NCBI GenBank assembly: GCA_905250115.1
Contig: CAJNOI010000339.1
Location: forward strand, 1-64,000
Source of the DNA: Adineta steineri
Taxonomy: Eukaryota; Rotifera; Eurotatoria; Adinetida; Adinetidae
Direction of reading: 5' to 3'
DNA: 64,000 bases
The number at the start of each line of letters is the position of its first letter. Within the stretch, counting starts at the first letter, position 1. The notes beneath the pieces were generated by a model. That model was not told the origin of the DNA. It worked only from the letters and a program-made list of their open reading frames with translations, and did not search any database. Shown here piece by piece: positions 1 to 11,536 of this stretch. The translations under genes were made by a program, and so were the position numbers.

Positions 1-1917
1 TAAAATAAATTAGTAAATTTTCAGAGTGTGAATCTACTAAAAGATTATATACTATCCATTTTCTTTTAATCTATTGCCATTTCGCTGCAACTAATAGAAT
101 ATACTCTGAATTAACAATAATCAAATCAAACGAATAATTGTTTTATTTAAACATTAGCCCTTGTATATTTTATAATATCAAATGATATTGACTAGTATTG
201 CCGATAGATTAGGACAAATTATTTGACCAACAATATTTTGATTAAAGTGTCACGTTTGGAGTCTGCTATCATATATGCTTGCATCATTGTAAATGAAATG
301 GAAATTTTGCTAGTCATACTGTTCATCAAAATACATCAATGAGTAATATCAAAGAGTTTTTGTATGAAGAGTTAGAAAACTCTATATTATCTCGAGGTTT
401 CAATTTCAAAAAAATTAGAAATCCATAGTGACTTATTATAATATGGAAAAAAGAAGATATTTAGATGTCAGCATGTCTATATATATACAAAAACAATTTT
501 TCAAATTCATTTATGTTTTTTTATTGGCGGCAGATTTCTAACATTTCTCGTTTTAATGAAACATGAAAATTTAATAAAACTAAACAGATTTGTTCATGTG
601 GTTTTTATCATATTGTGTAAAAAGTAAAGAAAAAGACGCACTTAATCACAGTAGCACATTCTTATTATAAATACAAAATATTATGTATCAAAGCAATTTA
701 ATAAACCCAGTCGAGCTGTATAAATTGTCTGTATAATCATCAATTAAAATGAGAATTTTAAAAAACATTTTCAAATAAATTGCTTTCAAATTTATTGATC
801 ACAAAATCATATATGAGAAATTTAAATATGTAGTAAAGAATTTAGAAATAAATCAATATACATGAAAGTAATTCGATGTTCATTCAGTCTTATCTAACAC
901 GAGCTCGTTTTCTTTGACGTTATCAGAAGAAAAGAGGTTTACATGTGCCTTGGTAAAAACAAAACATATAAAACATGCCTTTTATCAAAACAATATGTAC
1001 AAAACGAAAAAATGTGTTTACCATTATAGTGTCGTCAAAGCTTACGTTGACTCATACATAAAGAAAAAAAGATAAAAGAAAGAATGATTTTTTTTCTTTT
1101 CATACGTTTTACACTACGATGCAAATAGACGTATAACGAAAATCAAACGTCATTCATATTAACTTACCATTTATCAATGAGTATAATCGAAAGACGCAAT
1201 TTCACATCAAGCTACAAACATAAGAATAAGTTTTTGAGAGAAATACATTTAGTTTTTTTTAGCAAGAATCTTTGTTCCGAAATATGCACTTATCAACACT
1301 GATCTATTTTATTTACTTGTTTATTTTTAGATACTACAACATTATCAAAACAACTATTATTATTATTTATATTAAAAAATCATTTTTGGTAAGTATACTT
1401 TGATGTTTCCTCAGATTTCACAAATGTAATGATGATAAAGTCGTGTTAAAACTATGTAGTCGAAAAATGTCTTAAATATAAACATCTTCCATAAAATATT
1501 ACTTATATTGAGCTAAACAATACAGGATTAGTATCATTCTTTTCTACACTCTCTTTATTAATTACGGGAGATACTGTCGAATACAAATGTACGTAAATCA
1601 TCACTACATGACTTGAAAGACTATTCTCTGTGAAAATTCGATTAGTAAGAGAGATGATTTTTATACTATTTAACAGATCTGTATATGTCTCTATTATACT
1701 ATTTAGTATTGTCTAGTATATTGAGTGATATGATTATTTGCCAGTAAACACATACTAAGATGCTATTAACTTATTTTGTTCTACTGCATTTTTTTTCTAA
1801 CACGTATGCATAGAAAAATATTACGATAACTATCTTATGGACCAGTCCATTAACTATATCAAGCAAAGAGAACTTACTCTCACTTGAAATTATTTGCATT
1901 TTAGACCATTGCACATC
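1..1917. other. AT-rich intergenic region
   Basis: No open frame with recognisable protein content and no RNA gene was seen on either strand. The stretch is AT-rich with homopolymer runs. It ends at the ART-LRR gene, whose promoter must lie here, but I could not pick out a convincing TATA box. Confidence 0.5.
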
Positions 1918-4302
1918 ATGGCTCCTAAATTTTCTAATGAACCACAACATGCTTCTCGATTCTCTGATCTTACTTCAGAGCCAAGACGAATACTTCCACC
2001 TATCCTAGGATATGAGAACGAGCCTCTTGTTTCTCTGGAAGAAGCCATTGTTCCTCTCATTTCGATTGTTCCTGAAGTTGAGCGTATGGCTTGGACAGTA
2101 AAACAAAAGCATTTCGATGGACAACATGGTTTAACACATGATGAAGCAGCTTCGATCACGCTTTACACAATGGAATGGACACCAACACACAACTCGTTTT
2201 ATATTATCCTTAACACTACTTTGCAAGCAGCTAATCGAAACTTACTCAAGCCATGGTTTCTTTATCTTCGTCTCGTTATGACTTCTTTAGCCAAACTTTC
2301 ATCGGACTCTAATCGTCTCATCGTGTATCGCGGTGTCAAACTCGACTTAAGTGCACTATATCTAAAAGGAAGTACCGTCACCTGGTGGGGCTTTTCATCT
2401 TGTACAGCATCTGTTGGTATTTTAAGAAATGAACAATATTTAGGTCCAAGTGGAACAAGAACATTATTTATCATTGACTGCTCTTCTGCCAAAAGAATTA
2501 AACAATACTCACTTTTTCCAGAAGACGACGATGTACTACTTCCTCCAGCTCGACAATTTCAAGTGACAGATTCTATTTATTCCGATGGTGGTCTTCATAT
2601 GATACGACTCAAAGAAATCCAACCCAAATTTCCTCTCATTAATCCTGTACCACAACCTGCACCACATCCACCAATACCGACCATGCCTAAAGCAACAGCA
2701 CTTTCGGATCCACCAAAACCACCCATGCCTAAACCAACCCTATTTCCAGATTCACCAAAACCGCTTAAGTCACCTAACTGTATTGATCTCAAGCTACAGA
2801 AGTATATTGACGCAATGTATCTCGACCAAGTAATTATTACATTCAAACACACTTTCGTAACAATCTACCACTTTAAATCAAACTTCTCCAAACCTTAAGC
2901 CACAGCATAGTAATTCTTATACTTTTCATACAGACACTCACCATACTCAACCTGCAGAGACATGAAATCGGTGATCAAGGTGCACAGGATCTTGCTTATG
3001 CTCTACAAAACAGCAAAGTAACAACCATACTTGTGCTTCTTTTTCTTCACTTCACCTCATCATTTACGCACTGTTCGTACAGACACTCACCACACTCTAC
3101 CTGTGGAGCAATCAAATCGGTGATCAAGGAGCACAAGATCTTGCCAAAGCTCTACAGATCAATAAAGTAAGAACAGTACTTGTTCTTCTTCCTCTCCACT
3201 TAACTTCATCGTGCACATACTTTTTATACAGACACTGACCACACTCGACCTCGGAGGTAATCAAATCGGTGCTAAAGGAGCACAGAGTTTCGTTATTGCT
3301 TTACAAATGAACAAAGTAACAACAAAACTTGTTCTTCTTTCTCTTTACTTCGCTTCATCATTCACACACTTTCCACACAGATACTGACTACACTCTACCT
3401 TGGATACAATGAAATCGGTGATCAAGGAGCACAACATCTTGCCAATGCTCTACAAACCAACAAAGTAACAACAATACTTGTTCTTCTTTCTCTTCACTTA
3501 ACTTGACTTCACCATTCACACACGTTTCACATAGACACTGACGATAGTCGAGCTCGGGTCGAATAAAATCGGTGATAAAGGAGCGCGAAATCTCGCTGAG
3601 GCCCTAGAAATCAACGAAGTAACAACAATACTTGTTCTTCTACCTCTTCATTTAACTACATCATTCACACATTTTTCACATAGACACTCACCACACTCGA
3701 CCTGCAGAAGAATCAAATCGGTGATCAAGGGGCACGATATCTTGCCAATGCTCTACGAATCAACAAAGTAAGAACAATACTTGTTCTTCTTCTTCTTCAC
3801 TTCGCTTCATCATTCATGCACTTTTCACACAGTCACTCACTACACTCGATCTCGGAAGCAATAAAATCGGTGCTCAAGGGGCACAAGATCTTGCCAGTGC
3901 TCTGCAAGTCAACAAAGTAAGAACAAGACTTCTTTCCCCTCACTTCACGGCATTCTTCACATATTTTTCACACAGACACTCACCACACTCGACCTGCAGA
4001 AGAATCAAACCGGTGATCAAGGGGCACAAGATCTTGCTAATGCTCTAAAAATCAACAAAGTAACAACGATATTATTCTTCTTCTTCACTTAACTTCATCA
4101 TTCATGCACTTTTCACATAGTCACTCACCACACTCGACCTCAGAAGCAATAAAATCGGTGCTCAAGGAGCGCAAGATCTTGTCAATGCTCTACACATGAA
4201 CAAAGTAAGAACAATACTTGTTCTTCTTCCTTTTCACTTCGCTTCATCATTCACTAACTTTCTACATAGACACTCATGGCACTCAGTCTCAAATACAATT
4301 AA
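1918..4302 (+). CDS. ADP-ribosyltransferase with C-terminal LRR array (11 exons, 566 aa)
   Basis: Exon 1 (1918-2829, 304 codons) encodes an ART fold of the arginine-specific ecto-ART/ARTC type, which transfers ADP-ribose from NAD to protein. Visible are YRG (R138), the second-strand FSSCT (159-163) and EDDDVLL (202-208), where the family normally has ExE; here both glutamates read as aspartate, so activity is doubtful. A proline-rich linker follows (about 236-285). Then come nine exons of exactly 84 nt, all phase 0, each encoding one 28-residue ribonuclease-inhibitor/NLR-type LRR (TLTTLDL..N.IGDQGAQ.LA.AL..NK): 2934-3017, 3083-3166, 3232-3315, 3381-3464, 3535-3618, 3684-3767, 3833-3916, 3976-4059 and 4121-4204. 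Exon 11 (4270-4302) stops after ten residues. The start is the ATG at 1918; I see no signal peptide. ART-LRR fusion is inferred from phase and spacing, not from a transcript. Confidence 0.8.
2934..4300 (+). repeat. Tandem LRR exon-plus-intron array, about 149-nt unit
   Basis: Nine full units plus a broken tenth. Each has an 84-nt LRR exon and a 59-70 nt intron (most are 65). The introns resemble each other as strongly as the exons: they begin gtaac/gtaag, carry cttgttcttctt, and end in ttcacacag or ttcacatag. This points to tandem duplication of whole DNA units. Confidence 0.9.
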
Positions 4303-6890
4303 ATGTATGAGGAAGTAGATATATGACTTCGGAAAACATGGCAAAAAAAATATAGAACTGGAAATAACGTTTCAATGAAAATCTTTACCAACAGTAGCAA
4401 CCACAAACCAGAATGCTTTTGTGTTTAACGTTTATAAGATTTTATATCGATTGAACAAATATATATGATATCTTGTAGCAATAGTAGTTCATTTTTACTA
4501 CGATCATAGGGGGGGGGGGGAAATGGAAGCAAGAGGAAATTTATGAAATAGTTCGCATGTTTTCGTCATAGGATTTTACCAAAAAAGACATTTTTTCATT
4601 GAGAGACTGATGTTTGTCATATCTAAAGAAAGAAATATCCGTTTCTACGTTTATCGAGATGCATGTGAGATTGTTTCTGTAGCATTAGTTTCATTTAGGA
4701 GGACTAGTAAATATTAGTTGGAGGAAGACATTTGGAAACGAACACACTTGCAAAATATTAGTGACAAGTGGTCAGTGGATTAGTACCTGTTTATTCGAAA
4801 TAAAGAACTCTCATGTAGTAATTTATGGGATTTTTATAGGCTCAGAAACCTATAGACGCATCAATGTCCTCTCTGTCTTTTAATCGAATAATACATAAAT
4901 AATTCTCAATTCTATAAAGATTTTAGTTTATTTGATCAAAGTTTAAGTGAAGAGGAATTACTAATATATATATTCATGAATATTTGATTTTATTATGATG
5001 CATTTAAAAAGGAGTATAGAAATTCCTTAACAAGATTGAATGATGATTCGTTTTCTGCAGTATCTTATGTAAGGTTGCTTAATCGCGATGGAAAATATAA
5101 AAGTCAAAATACATTCATATGACTTCTTCTTCCAACAAGAATATTATTATTTTCAGTGTAAAATAACAAAAAATTTAATGCAGTAACAAGCAAAAGTCGA
5201 TACGAAAATGACACATGATTTTAAATATCCTAATAAGTATAAATTCAATATTTTATTGGCAGGAACATCATTCAATGTACTTTTATGATTGACATATATC
5301 TAATGACGTTATTCATTCGTAGCGAACCGTAAATAGTTGTATTTCTATTGAGATGATCGAGCTTTTCAAGTGACTTCTATTTTGATCGATATTTATCTAA
5401 ATTGTATTACTATGGTAAGTAAAGTTATTTTCAACATTTCAATTGATGATGGTATCTACCTATTCTTAAAACATACGATACGATATTTAAGTTTTACAAA
5501 AAGCCATGTAACAAATCAAGTATTAAGTAAAATGCTTTTGAACTCGAGAAAAAATAAGTGCTATGCAAATGATTTCTTTTTAGCTACTTTTTACCTCGTA
5601 AAGGTTTACTTATCGCCAAAAAAAATGAAGTTTAATAGAGTTGATCGAAAAAAAAGTGTAGACAAATCAAATGGCTATTATTTCTCTAAAACTTATATGT
5701 CCAAAAAATATTCTTCCAAGCCGTATTCTCATGACAAAGAAATGTCTTCTAAATGATATGAAACAATATCACCTTATACAATCTGCATAGTTGTATTTCC
5801 TGTAGATATAATAAAAGTATATAAACACATTTTATTGTAAATAATCGAGATAATAAGATGAAATGTACATTTACTGATTGTTTAATACATCCTAATAATG
5901 AAACGAAAATGTAAATATTTACTAGCTTTAGAAAGAATTTTGTTGGATGTAATTTAAATATCAAATTTCGTAATTATATATATATATTTGTAATATAAGT
6001 ATTTGTAATTTATAAATAGTAACATTGATTGTGATTGTGATATGAAAAAAAATGTTTCTATTCGTGTAAATTTCAACTACTTATTGTTCATCCTAAACGA
6101 AATAATTATATATAATACAACTTAATAAATCTCTTGTTTTATTTATAGAGAATAATTGATTGAAAATATACTTTGAAATTTCACGAGATATATTTTGTTT
6201 TCAATTGTCGCTAGTATCGATAGAACTATTCTAATTGGATGATTAGAAATGAATGAAGGATGGATATCTATTTTTACGACATTTATTTGTTCATTTTTTT
6301 CTTGCTTAAACTTTCAGTAATATATTCCAACATAAAAATCCTTACTTTTTATATTATAATATATAATAAATCTTATTTATTATTTAATCTAGTTTATGGA
6401 TTAATTATCAAGAACTTCATCTGACTTGTCTTGTATTGCAACAAATGCATGTAATGAAAAATTTGTATTGTCATTTCATATTAATCAAAGAAGATCATAT
6501 TATTCAAGTAACTTTTCATTGATTGTTTAAATCAAAGTAAACAATTTGTTTTTACTTGTTATATTCTTTCATATTTGATCAATAAGATAAAAATAAAAGA
6601 AAAATATTTTACATATCTACTAGTTTTCTTACTTAAAATTTTTGAACTATAAACATGCTACTCACATGGTAAGTATTATAAGTATAAGTATCTTTTTTTC
6701 ATAATTTCTTCAAGAATAAAACTTAATGATTAATATTTTTGTATCTTTTTTTAGGGGCCAATATGATAATGTCGATATGATTATTATTTCTTTTCCTTTG
6801 TTCGTTTTTTTTTAAATATTCTTTTTATTGATCAGACTGTCTATTATTTCTTTGAAATCTTGTTTAGATTTCGTGTTGTATTACAGCACG
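4303..6890. other. AT-rich intergenic region with poly-G run
   Basis: The only obvious landmark is a run of 12 G at 4509-4520 in otherwise GC-poor DNA. A 128-codon frame at 5370-5756 is listed separately. Nothing else coding or structured was recognised. Confidence 0.5.
5370..5756 (+). CDS. Unassigned 128-codon open frame, doubtful
   Basis: The predicted product is rich in Lys, Ser, Ile, Asn and Tyr, with a hydrophobic N-terminal third and a strongly basic C-terminal half. It resembles no family I know. A stop-free run of 387 nt is long for DNA this AT-rich, which is the only argument for it. It has no neighbouring splice-compatible frames, and the composition matches translated AT-rich noncoding DNA. 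Confidence 0.15.
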   Translation: MTSILIDIYLNCITMVSKVIFNISIDDGIYLFLKHTIRYLSFTKSHVTNQVLSKMLLNSRKNKCYANDFFLATFYLVKVYLSPKKMKFNRVDRKKSVDKSNGYYFSKTYMSKKYSSKPYSHDKEMSSK

Positions 6891-8469
6891 ATGGGTCGAT
6901 CACGTAGTCCATCGAATAAAAAACATAAACATAGAAAATTATCACGAGATAGATCGAAAGATCGAAGTATGACCAGTTCATCACAACGACATAAATCACG
7001 TTCACCTGATCGAGAAAAAAAATCAAAACGGTAAGACATTGAATTATGAATATGATTTAAGGTCAGAGGGTCACACACCTAACGAGAGAATCTTTTCAGG
7101 TGTTATCCTCCGATTTTCCAAATTATCTCATATTTTGATAGTACATGGTGACCTATTAAAAAACCCTGTGTGGGATCCCAGGGTCGAAAAAATGAAAGTT
7201 TGATTTTGGACCTCAAATTTTGCTCAAATATAGAACTAAGTTAGAGTAGTCTATATACAGAAATTCAAAGGTTTAGGTCAAAGTTTCGTGGAGATCGACG
7301 AATTTAATAGTATGGATCCTTTTAACATGTTAGTACAGCCTTTCCGACATGTTATATCTCGGCGAGGCTTTGACTTAAGCTTCTGAATTTTTGTGTATAG
7401 AATACTCTAACTTACTTTTATATTTCAGTAAAATCTGAGGTCCAAAATGAAAGTTTCATTTTTACGACCCTGAGGTCCCTCACAGGGGTTTTTTAATAGG
7501 TCACCATGTACTATCAAAATATGAGGTAATTTGGAAAATCGGAGAATAACACCTGAAAAAGTTCCCTCGTAAGCTTAGAGTTACTCAAATAGCTTTGTCA
7601 TTTCCGTGAGATACTCGTTTCAATTGGAGAAACCTAGTAGCTAAATGATGTATTATTCTCTTTAGATCTCGTCGTCGATCAAGTAATTCATCAAATGATG
7701 GTCGTGAAGATTCAATATTATCCATAGGTCGAATGGCAAGCATAAATGAATTAGTCGATTTAACAGCTCGTAAAAAAGCGGAAGTTGAACGATTAGCTGA
7801 ACTTGAACGAGAACGCATGCAATTATTGTAAATAGATTTATTTATTTATTAAAGTTTTGTTTTTATTCTGAAAATTTTTAGGCGTCAGAAAGAATCTCGC
7901 GAAAATTTAATACAATCTGAAGTTGAACGACGTGTTAAAGATATTGTTGAAACACGTGTACGTGAAGAATTAGAACGTCGAAAAGATGAAATTGAAAATG
8001 AAGTTAAACGACGTGTTGATGTACTTAAACGAACAATGGAAAAACAAATGTTAAGTGAACTTGAAAAACGAAATAATGATGAAATGAAAAAATTAATTGC
8101 CAAAGAAGTAAATTGAATTTTGATGTTTTCGATGTATTTATTATTTTTCCCGTTTATAGGAAGAAGAAAGAAAAAAACGTGAAGATTTAGAACGAATTTT
8201 GACAGAAAATGAACGTAAATTATCCGATGCAGAAAAACGTATTGTATGTTTGATATAAAAAGAAAATATGTTGTTTTTCTAAAAATAATTTAATTAATTA
8301 TTAGGCTGATGAAGAAGAAAAATTACGTACTGAACAATTACGTTTAATGGAAGATCGAGAACGATTTGAACGACAATTAGGCAAACAACATGCAAAAGAA
8401 CAAAATCTTATTTTAGGAAAAAATAAGACACGAGAAAAAATTTCATTTTCATTGAATAGTGCACGTTAA
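6891..8469 (+). CDS. ARGLU1: Arginine and glutamate-rich protein 1 (ARGLU1), 5 exons, 258 aa
   Basis: Exons are 6891-7030, 7666-7827, 7882-8107, 8160-8243 and 8305-8469; phases close to give 258 residues, close to the usual ARGLU1 length. The N-terminus (MGRSRSPS...) is an RS/RK-rich disordered segment. The remainder is the long charged helix of the family (ERR..IVE.RV.EELE.RKDEIE.EV.RRV), and it ends in the diagnostic ILGK.K.R.K.SFSL tail. ARGLU1 is a nuclear protein associated with Mediator and with splicing regulation. The ATG lies 4 nt after a ttacag, so a 5' untranslated intron or trans-splice site is possible. Intron 1 (635 nt) is unusually long and holds a foldback element; the other introns are about 50-60 nt. 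Confidence 0.9.
7083..7570. mobile_element. Long foldback (palindromic MITE-like) element in ARGLU1 intron 1
   Basis: The two ends are inverted copies. The left arm carries ttttcaggtgttatcctccg, then tttgatagtacatggtgacc, a poly-A stretch and ccctgtg. The right arm carries the reverse complement of these in the same order (cacaggggttttttaatagg, tcaccatgtactatcaaa, cggagaataacacctgaaaa). Each arm is around 200 nt, so most of the intron could fold into one imperfect hairpin. No coding capacity. The exact termini and target duplication are unresolved. Confidence 0.75.
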
Positions 8470-9328
8470 ATGAATCATCTCTTGTTTTTGACTTGTTGTA
8501 CAGTTCTTTTTTTCTTTCTGTGTATTAATGAAAACGTTGCTTCAATTCAGTCTTTCTTTCTTTCTTTCAGACTAATAAACTCAATTATTATGATTGGATA
8601 TAAATATGGATTAAATAATATTTCGTAGTTTAACATACGAATTAACATGACCATTGGAAGTTTATTCAAATGGACTGATTGGTATTTATGAAAAACAAAA
8701 ATTTTCAGTTATACACAATCGCTCTTTTATCGAAGTATGTATCTTGATTGATTTTTTTATAAAGGTACTTCATTTATGCAAATCAATATCGATTATGTAC
8801 GACTTGAATAAAGCTTATTTTTCTTTACATTCTACCGTACACTTCGGAAAAAAAGTAAATAGAACGGCGTAGAAAATTATTTTTGTCAGATCGCTTTTCC
8901 TATAATAGTATACAAGAAAATATTTATTATTGAAATTCATCAATATTTATGAATGGAAATTTTTTTTTATTAACAATGAAATAAATTAATATAATGGAAA
9001 CGAAAATAGACGCAGTTTCGACGTGAACTTTATGTCGTCTTTCTTTTTTTTTTCTAAACACAACTGTGATAAAGGTTACGAACGCAATGAAACATTTTCA
9101 TTCAATGATCATTTGTCAACAGCTGTTACACATTCTTTCTTCTTTTTTTTTTGTACTTAATTGCGTATTTTTTTTTATTCAAAAAAAAATTATTGGGTGT
9201 GTAGAATAACACCCCTTGGCGTGCCTTTTATGCCATGCTGATGCCACGATATAGAAATAAATATCTCTGTTTTTTTCAGAAATGATTACATTCTTTCACT
9301 GATATTTTAAATTGAAGTGACATATATA
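8470..9328. other. Intergenic region between ARGLU1 and PAH
   Basis: It contains the ARGLU1 3' untranslated region, including a ttctttctttctttctttc microsatellite near 8550 and AATAAA-like signals, then AT-rich DNA up to the PAH TATA box. The 72-codon frame at 8654 has no recognisable content. Confidence 0.5.
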
Positions 9329-9338
9329 TATATAAAGG
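9329..9338 (+). promoter_or_regulatory. TATA box of PAH
   Basis: TATATAAAGG lies 33 nt before the PAH ATG. The same ten bases stand 58 nt before the small charged gene at 41426. Transcription start is inferred to fall within a very short leader. Confidence 0.5.
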
Positions 9339-9370
9339 CATTATCCTACATTCAATTTGAAATATTTATC

Positions 9371-11390
9371 ATGGGTACATTATCAGAGGTTTGTTAAAAA
9401 CTTTTTCAAAAAAAAACAATGGATATAACTATGTTTTGTTTTTTCTAAATGAAGGCTGGTGGTGATCGAATGGCCCACGAAGAAAGTAAAAATGATATGG
9501 CTGGTAAATTTGGTTCAACAGAAGTTAGTTTATTTTATTGATTAATTCAATATATAAATATTATGTTTTCTTAGAATGAAGAACCTTCGACGAAAACATC
9601 ACTTATTTTTTCACTTCATGAAGAAGTTGGTGCTTTAGCTAGAGCACTTCATGTATTTGAAGTAAATAAATTTTCTTATTAATTCATTCTTTCTTTACCC
9701 TAATCATCCATTTAGCCTCAAGATTTTAAATCAGGTTTGAATTCTAAGCTCTAAATTATAATGCTTCTCTTATTCTCAATTAACATAAATTAGAAATCTT
9801 AAATTAAAATTCAACTATTTTTTATTTTGTTCGGAAGAATACAAATATTTTCTTTTTTAGAAACATGGCATCAATTTACTTCATATTGAATCTCGATTAT
9901 CTCGACAAAATAAAACTGATCATGAATTTTATGTTGAATGTGATAATAGTATGGGTAGTGTAGCAGATGCTATTAAACAATTACGTCAAGAATCGAAATA
10001 TATTCATATACTTTCACGTGCTCATAAATCATTAGATGAATCAGGTTAGCTTTTTGTAAAGATATTTTATAAAAATCTAAAGATTTTATTTAGTACCATG
10101 GTTTCCAAGAAAAATGCGTGATTTAGATCAATTTGCTAATCGTGTTCTTTCTTATGGATCAGAATTAGATTCTGATCATCCAGGTTTTCGTGATGTACTC
10201 TATCGTAAACGTCGAAAAGAATTTGCTGATATTGCTCATCAATATCGTCATAATCAACCTATTCCACGTGTTACTTACACTGAACAAGAAATTTCAACAT
10301 GGGCAACTGTATTTCGTGAATTAACACAACTTTATCCAAAACATGCATGCAAAGAGTTTAACAATATTTTTCCATTACTTATTGATAATTGTGGTTATAA
10401 TGAAACAAATATACCACAATTAGAAGAAGTATCACAATTTCTTCAAGATTGTTCAGGTTTTCGTCTTCGACCTGTTGCTGGTTAGTTGAATATATATACT
10501 ATTTATATGAAAATATACAATGTTTTTCTTCAGGTCTTTTATCATCACGAGATTTTCTTGCTGGATTAGCTTTTCGTGTATTTCATTCAACTCAATATAT
10601 TCGTCATCATAGTGTACCTATGTATACACCAGAACCAGATATATGTCATGAATTACTTGGTCATGTACCACTTTTTGCTGATCCAGATTTTGCTGAATTT
10701 AGTCAAGAAATTGGTATGGCTAGTTTAGGTGCACCAGATGAATATATAACACGTTTAGGTATTTAAATTTATACATATATCGACTCATTAATTATTTTGT
10801 TTTTTTTCTTAGCAACATTATATTGGTTTACTGTTGAATTTGGTTTATGTACTGAAAATGATGAAAGAAAAGCTTATGGTGCTGGTCTTTTATCATCATT
10901 TGGTGAATTACAAGTACTAGTTTTTATAAATATTTATTTAAGTTGAAGCATATTTTCATTTAGTATTGTGTTTCGGATAAACCATCAATAATGCCATTTG
11001 ATCCATTTCGTGCTTCAATTCAACCATATCCAATAACAAGTTTTCAACCAACTTATTTCTTAGCTGAAAGTTTTAAAGATGCTAAAGAAAAATTACGGTA
11101 TAATAAATCATATTTCTTCCATTATTCTCATGTTTTTGTTTTTTGTTTAGACAATATGCAATGACTATTCCACGTCCATTCAGTGTATATTATAATCCAT
11201 ATACACAATCAATGGAAGTTATTGATGGTAAAGAACAAATTGTTAATATGGTTCGAACCTTACGAAGTAAAATATAAACTATTTATTATAAAAACTTGCA
11301 TATTTATTTATCTGTTTCTGTTCAGATGATATGGATATGGTTCTTGATGCTCTTCGAAAAACCGAAATTGCGCCAACTAAAATCGCCTAA
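9371..11390 (+). CDS. PAH: Phenylalanine-4-hydroxylase, 10 exons, 461 aa
   Basis: Converts phenylalanine to tyrosine using tetrahydrobiopterin, iron and oxygen in the cytosol. Exons: 9371-9388, 9455-9523, 9575-9661, 9861-10044, 10094-10480, 10534-10758, 10813-10913, 10964-11097, 11151-11266 and 11326-11390, all in phase. The order is a short N-terminal tail, the ACT regulatory domain ([18 protein letters not shown]), then the catalytic domain ([43 protein letters not shown]). The iron ligands are present: both His of CHELLGH and the Glu of FTVEFG. It finishes with the AESF.DAKEKLR and [10 protein letters not shown] blocks and a tetramerisation helix. The ACT domain and FSLHEE match PAH better than tyrosine or tryptophan hydroxylase. 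It is the first gene of a closely packed same-strand run. Confidence 0.95.
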
Positions 11391-11536
11391 ACTTTTAATT
11401 CATTTTTTTTCTGTGCATTTATTCCTCTTTTATCTTTCATGTATATTTAAAAAATTTCTCTGGTGGAGGTAGATTATGGTGATAGGATTTTTATATGATT
11501 TACTTTTTAGATTTTCTTTATTGTGAAAAGAAAAAA

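Noticed and set aside
2595-2852. Glycine-rich minus-strand frame opposite the ART linker
   Set aside because: It is the antisense of the proline-rich linker codons; the plus strand has clear ART and LRR homology.
2934-4300. Possible CRISPR-like array (regular repeats and spacers)
   Set aside because: The spacers resemble each other and have GT-AG ends, and the repeats encode LRRs, so these are exons and introns.
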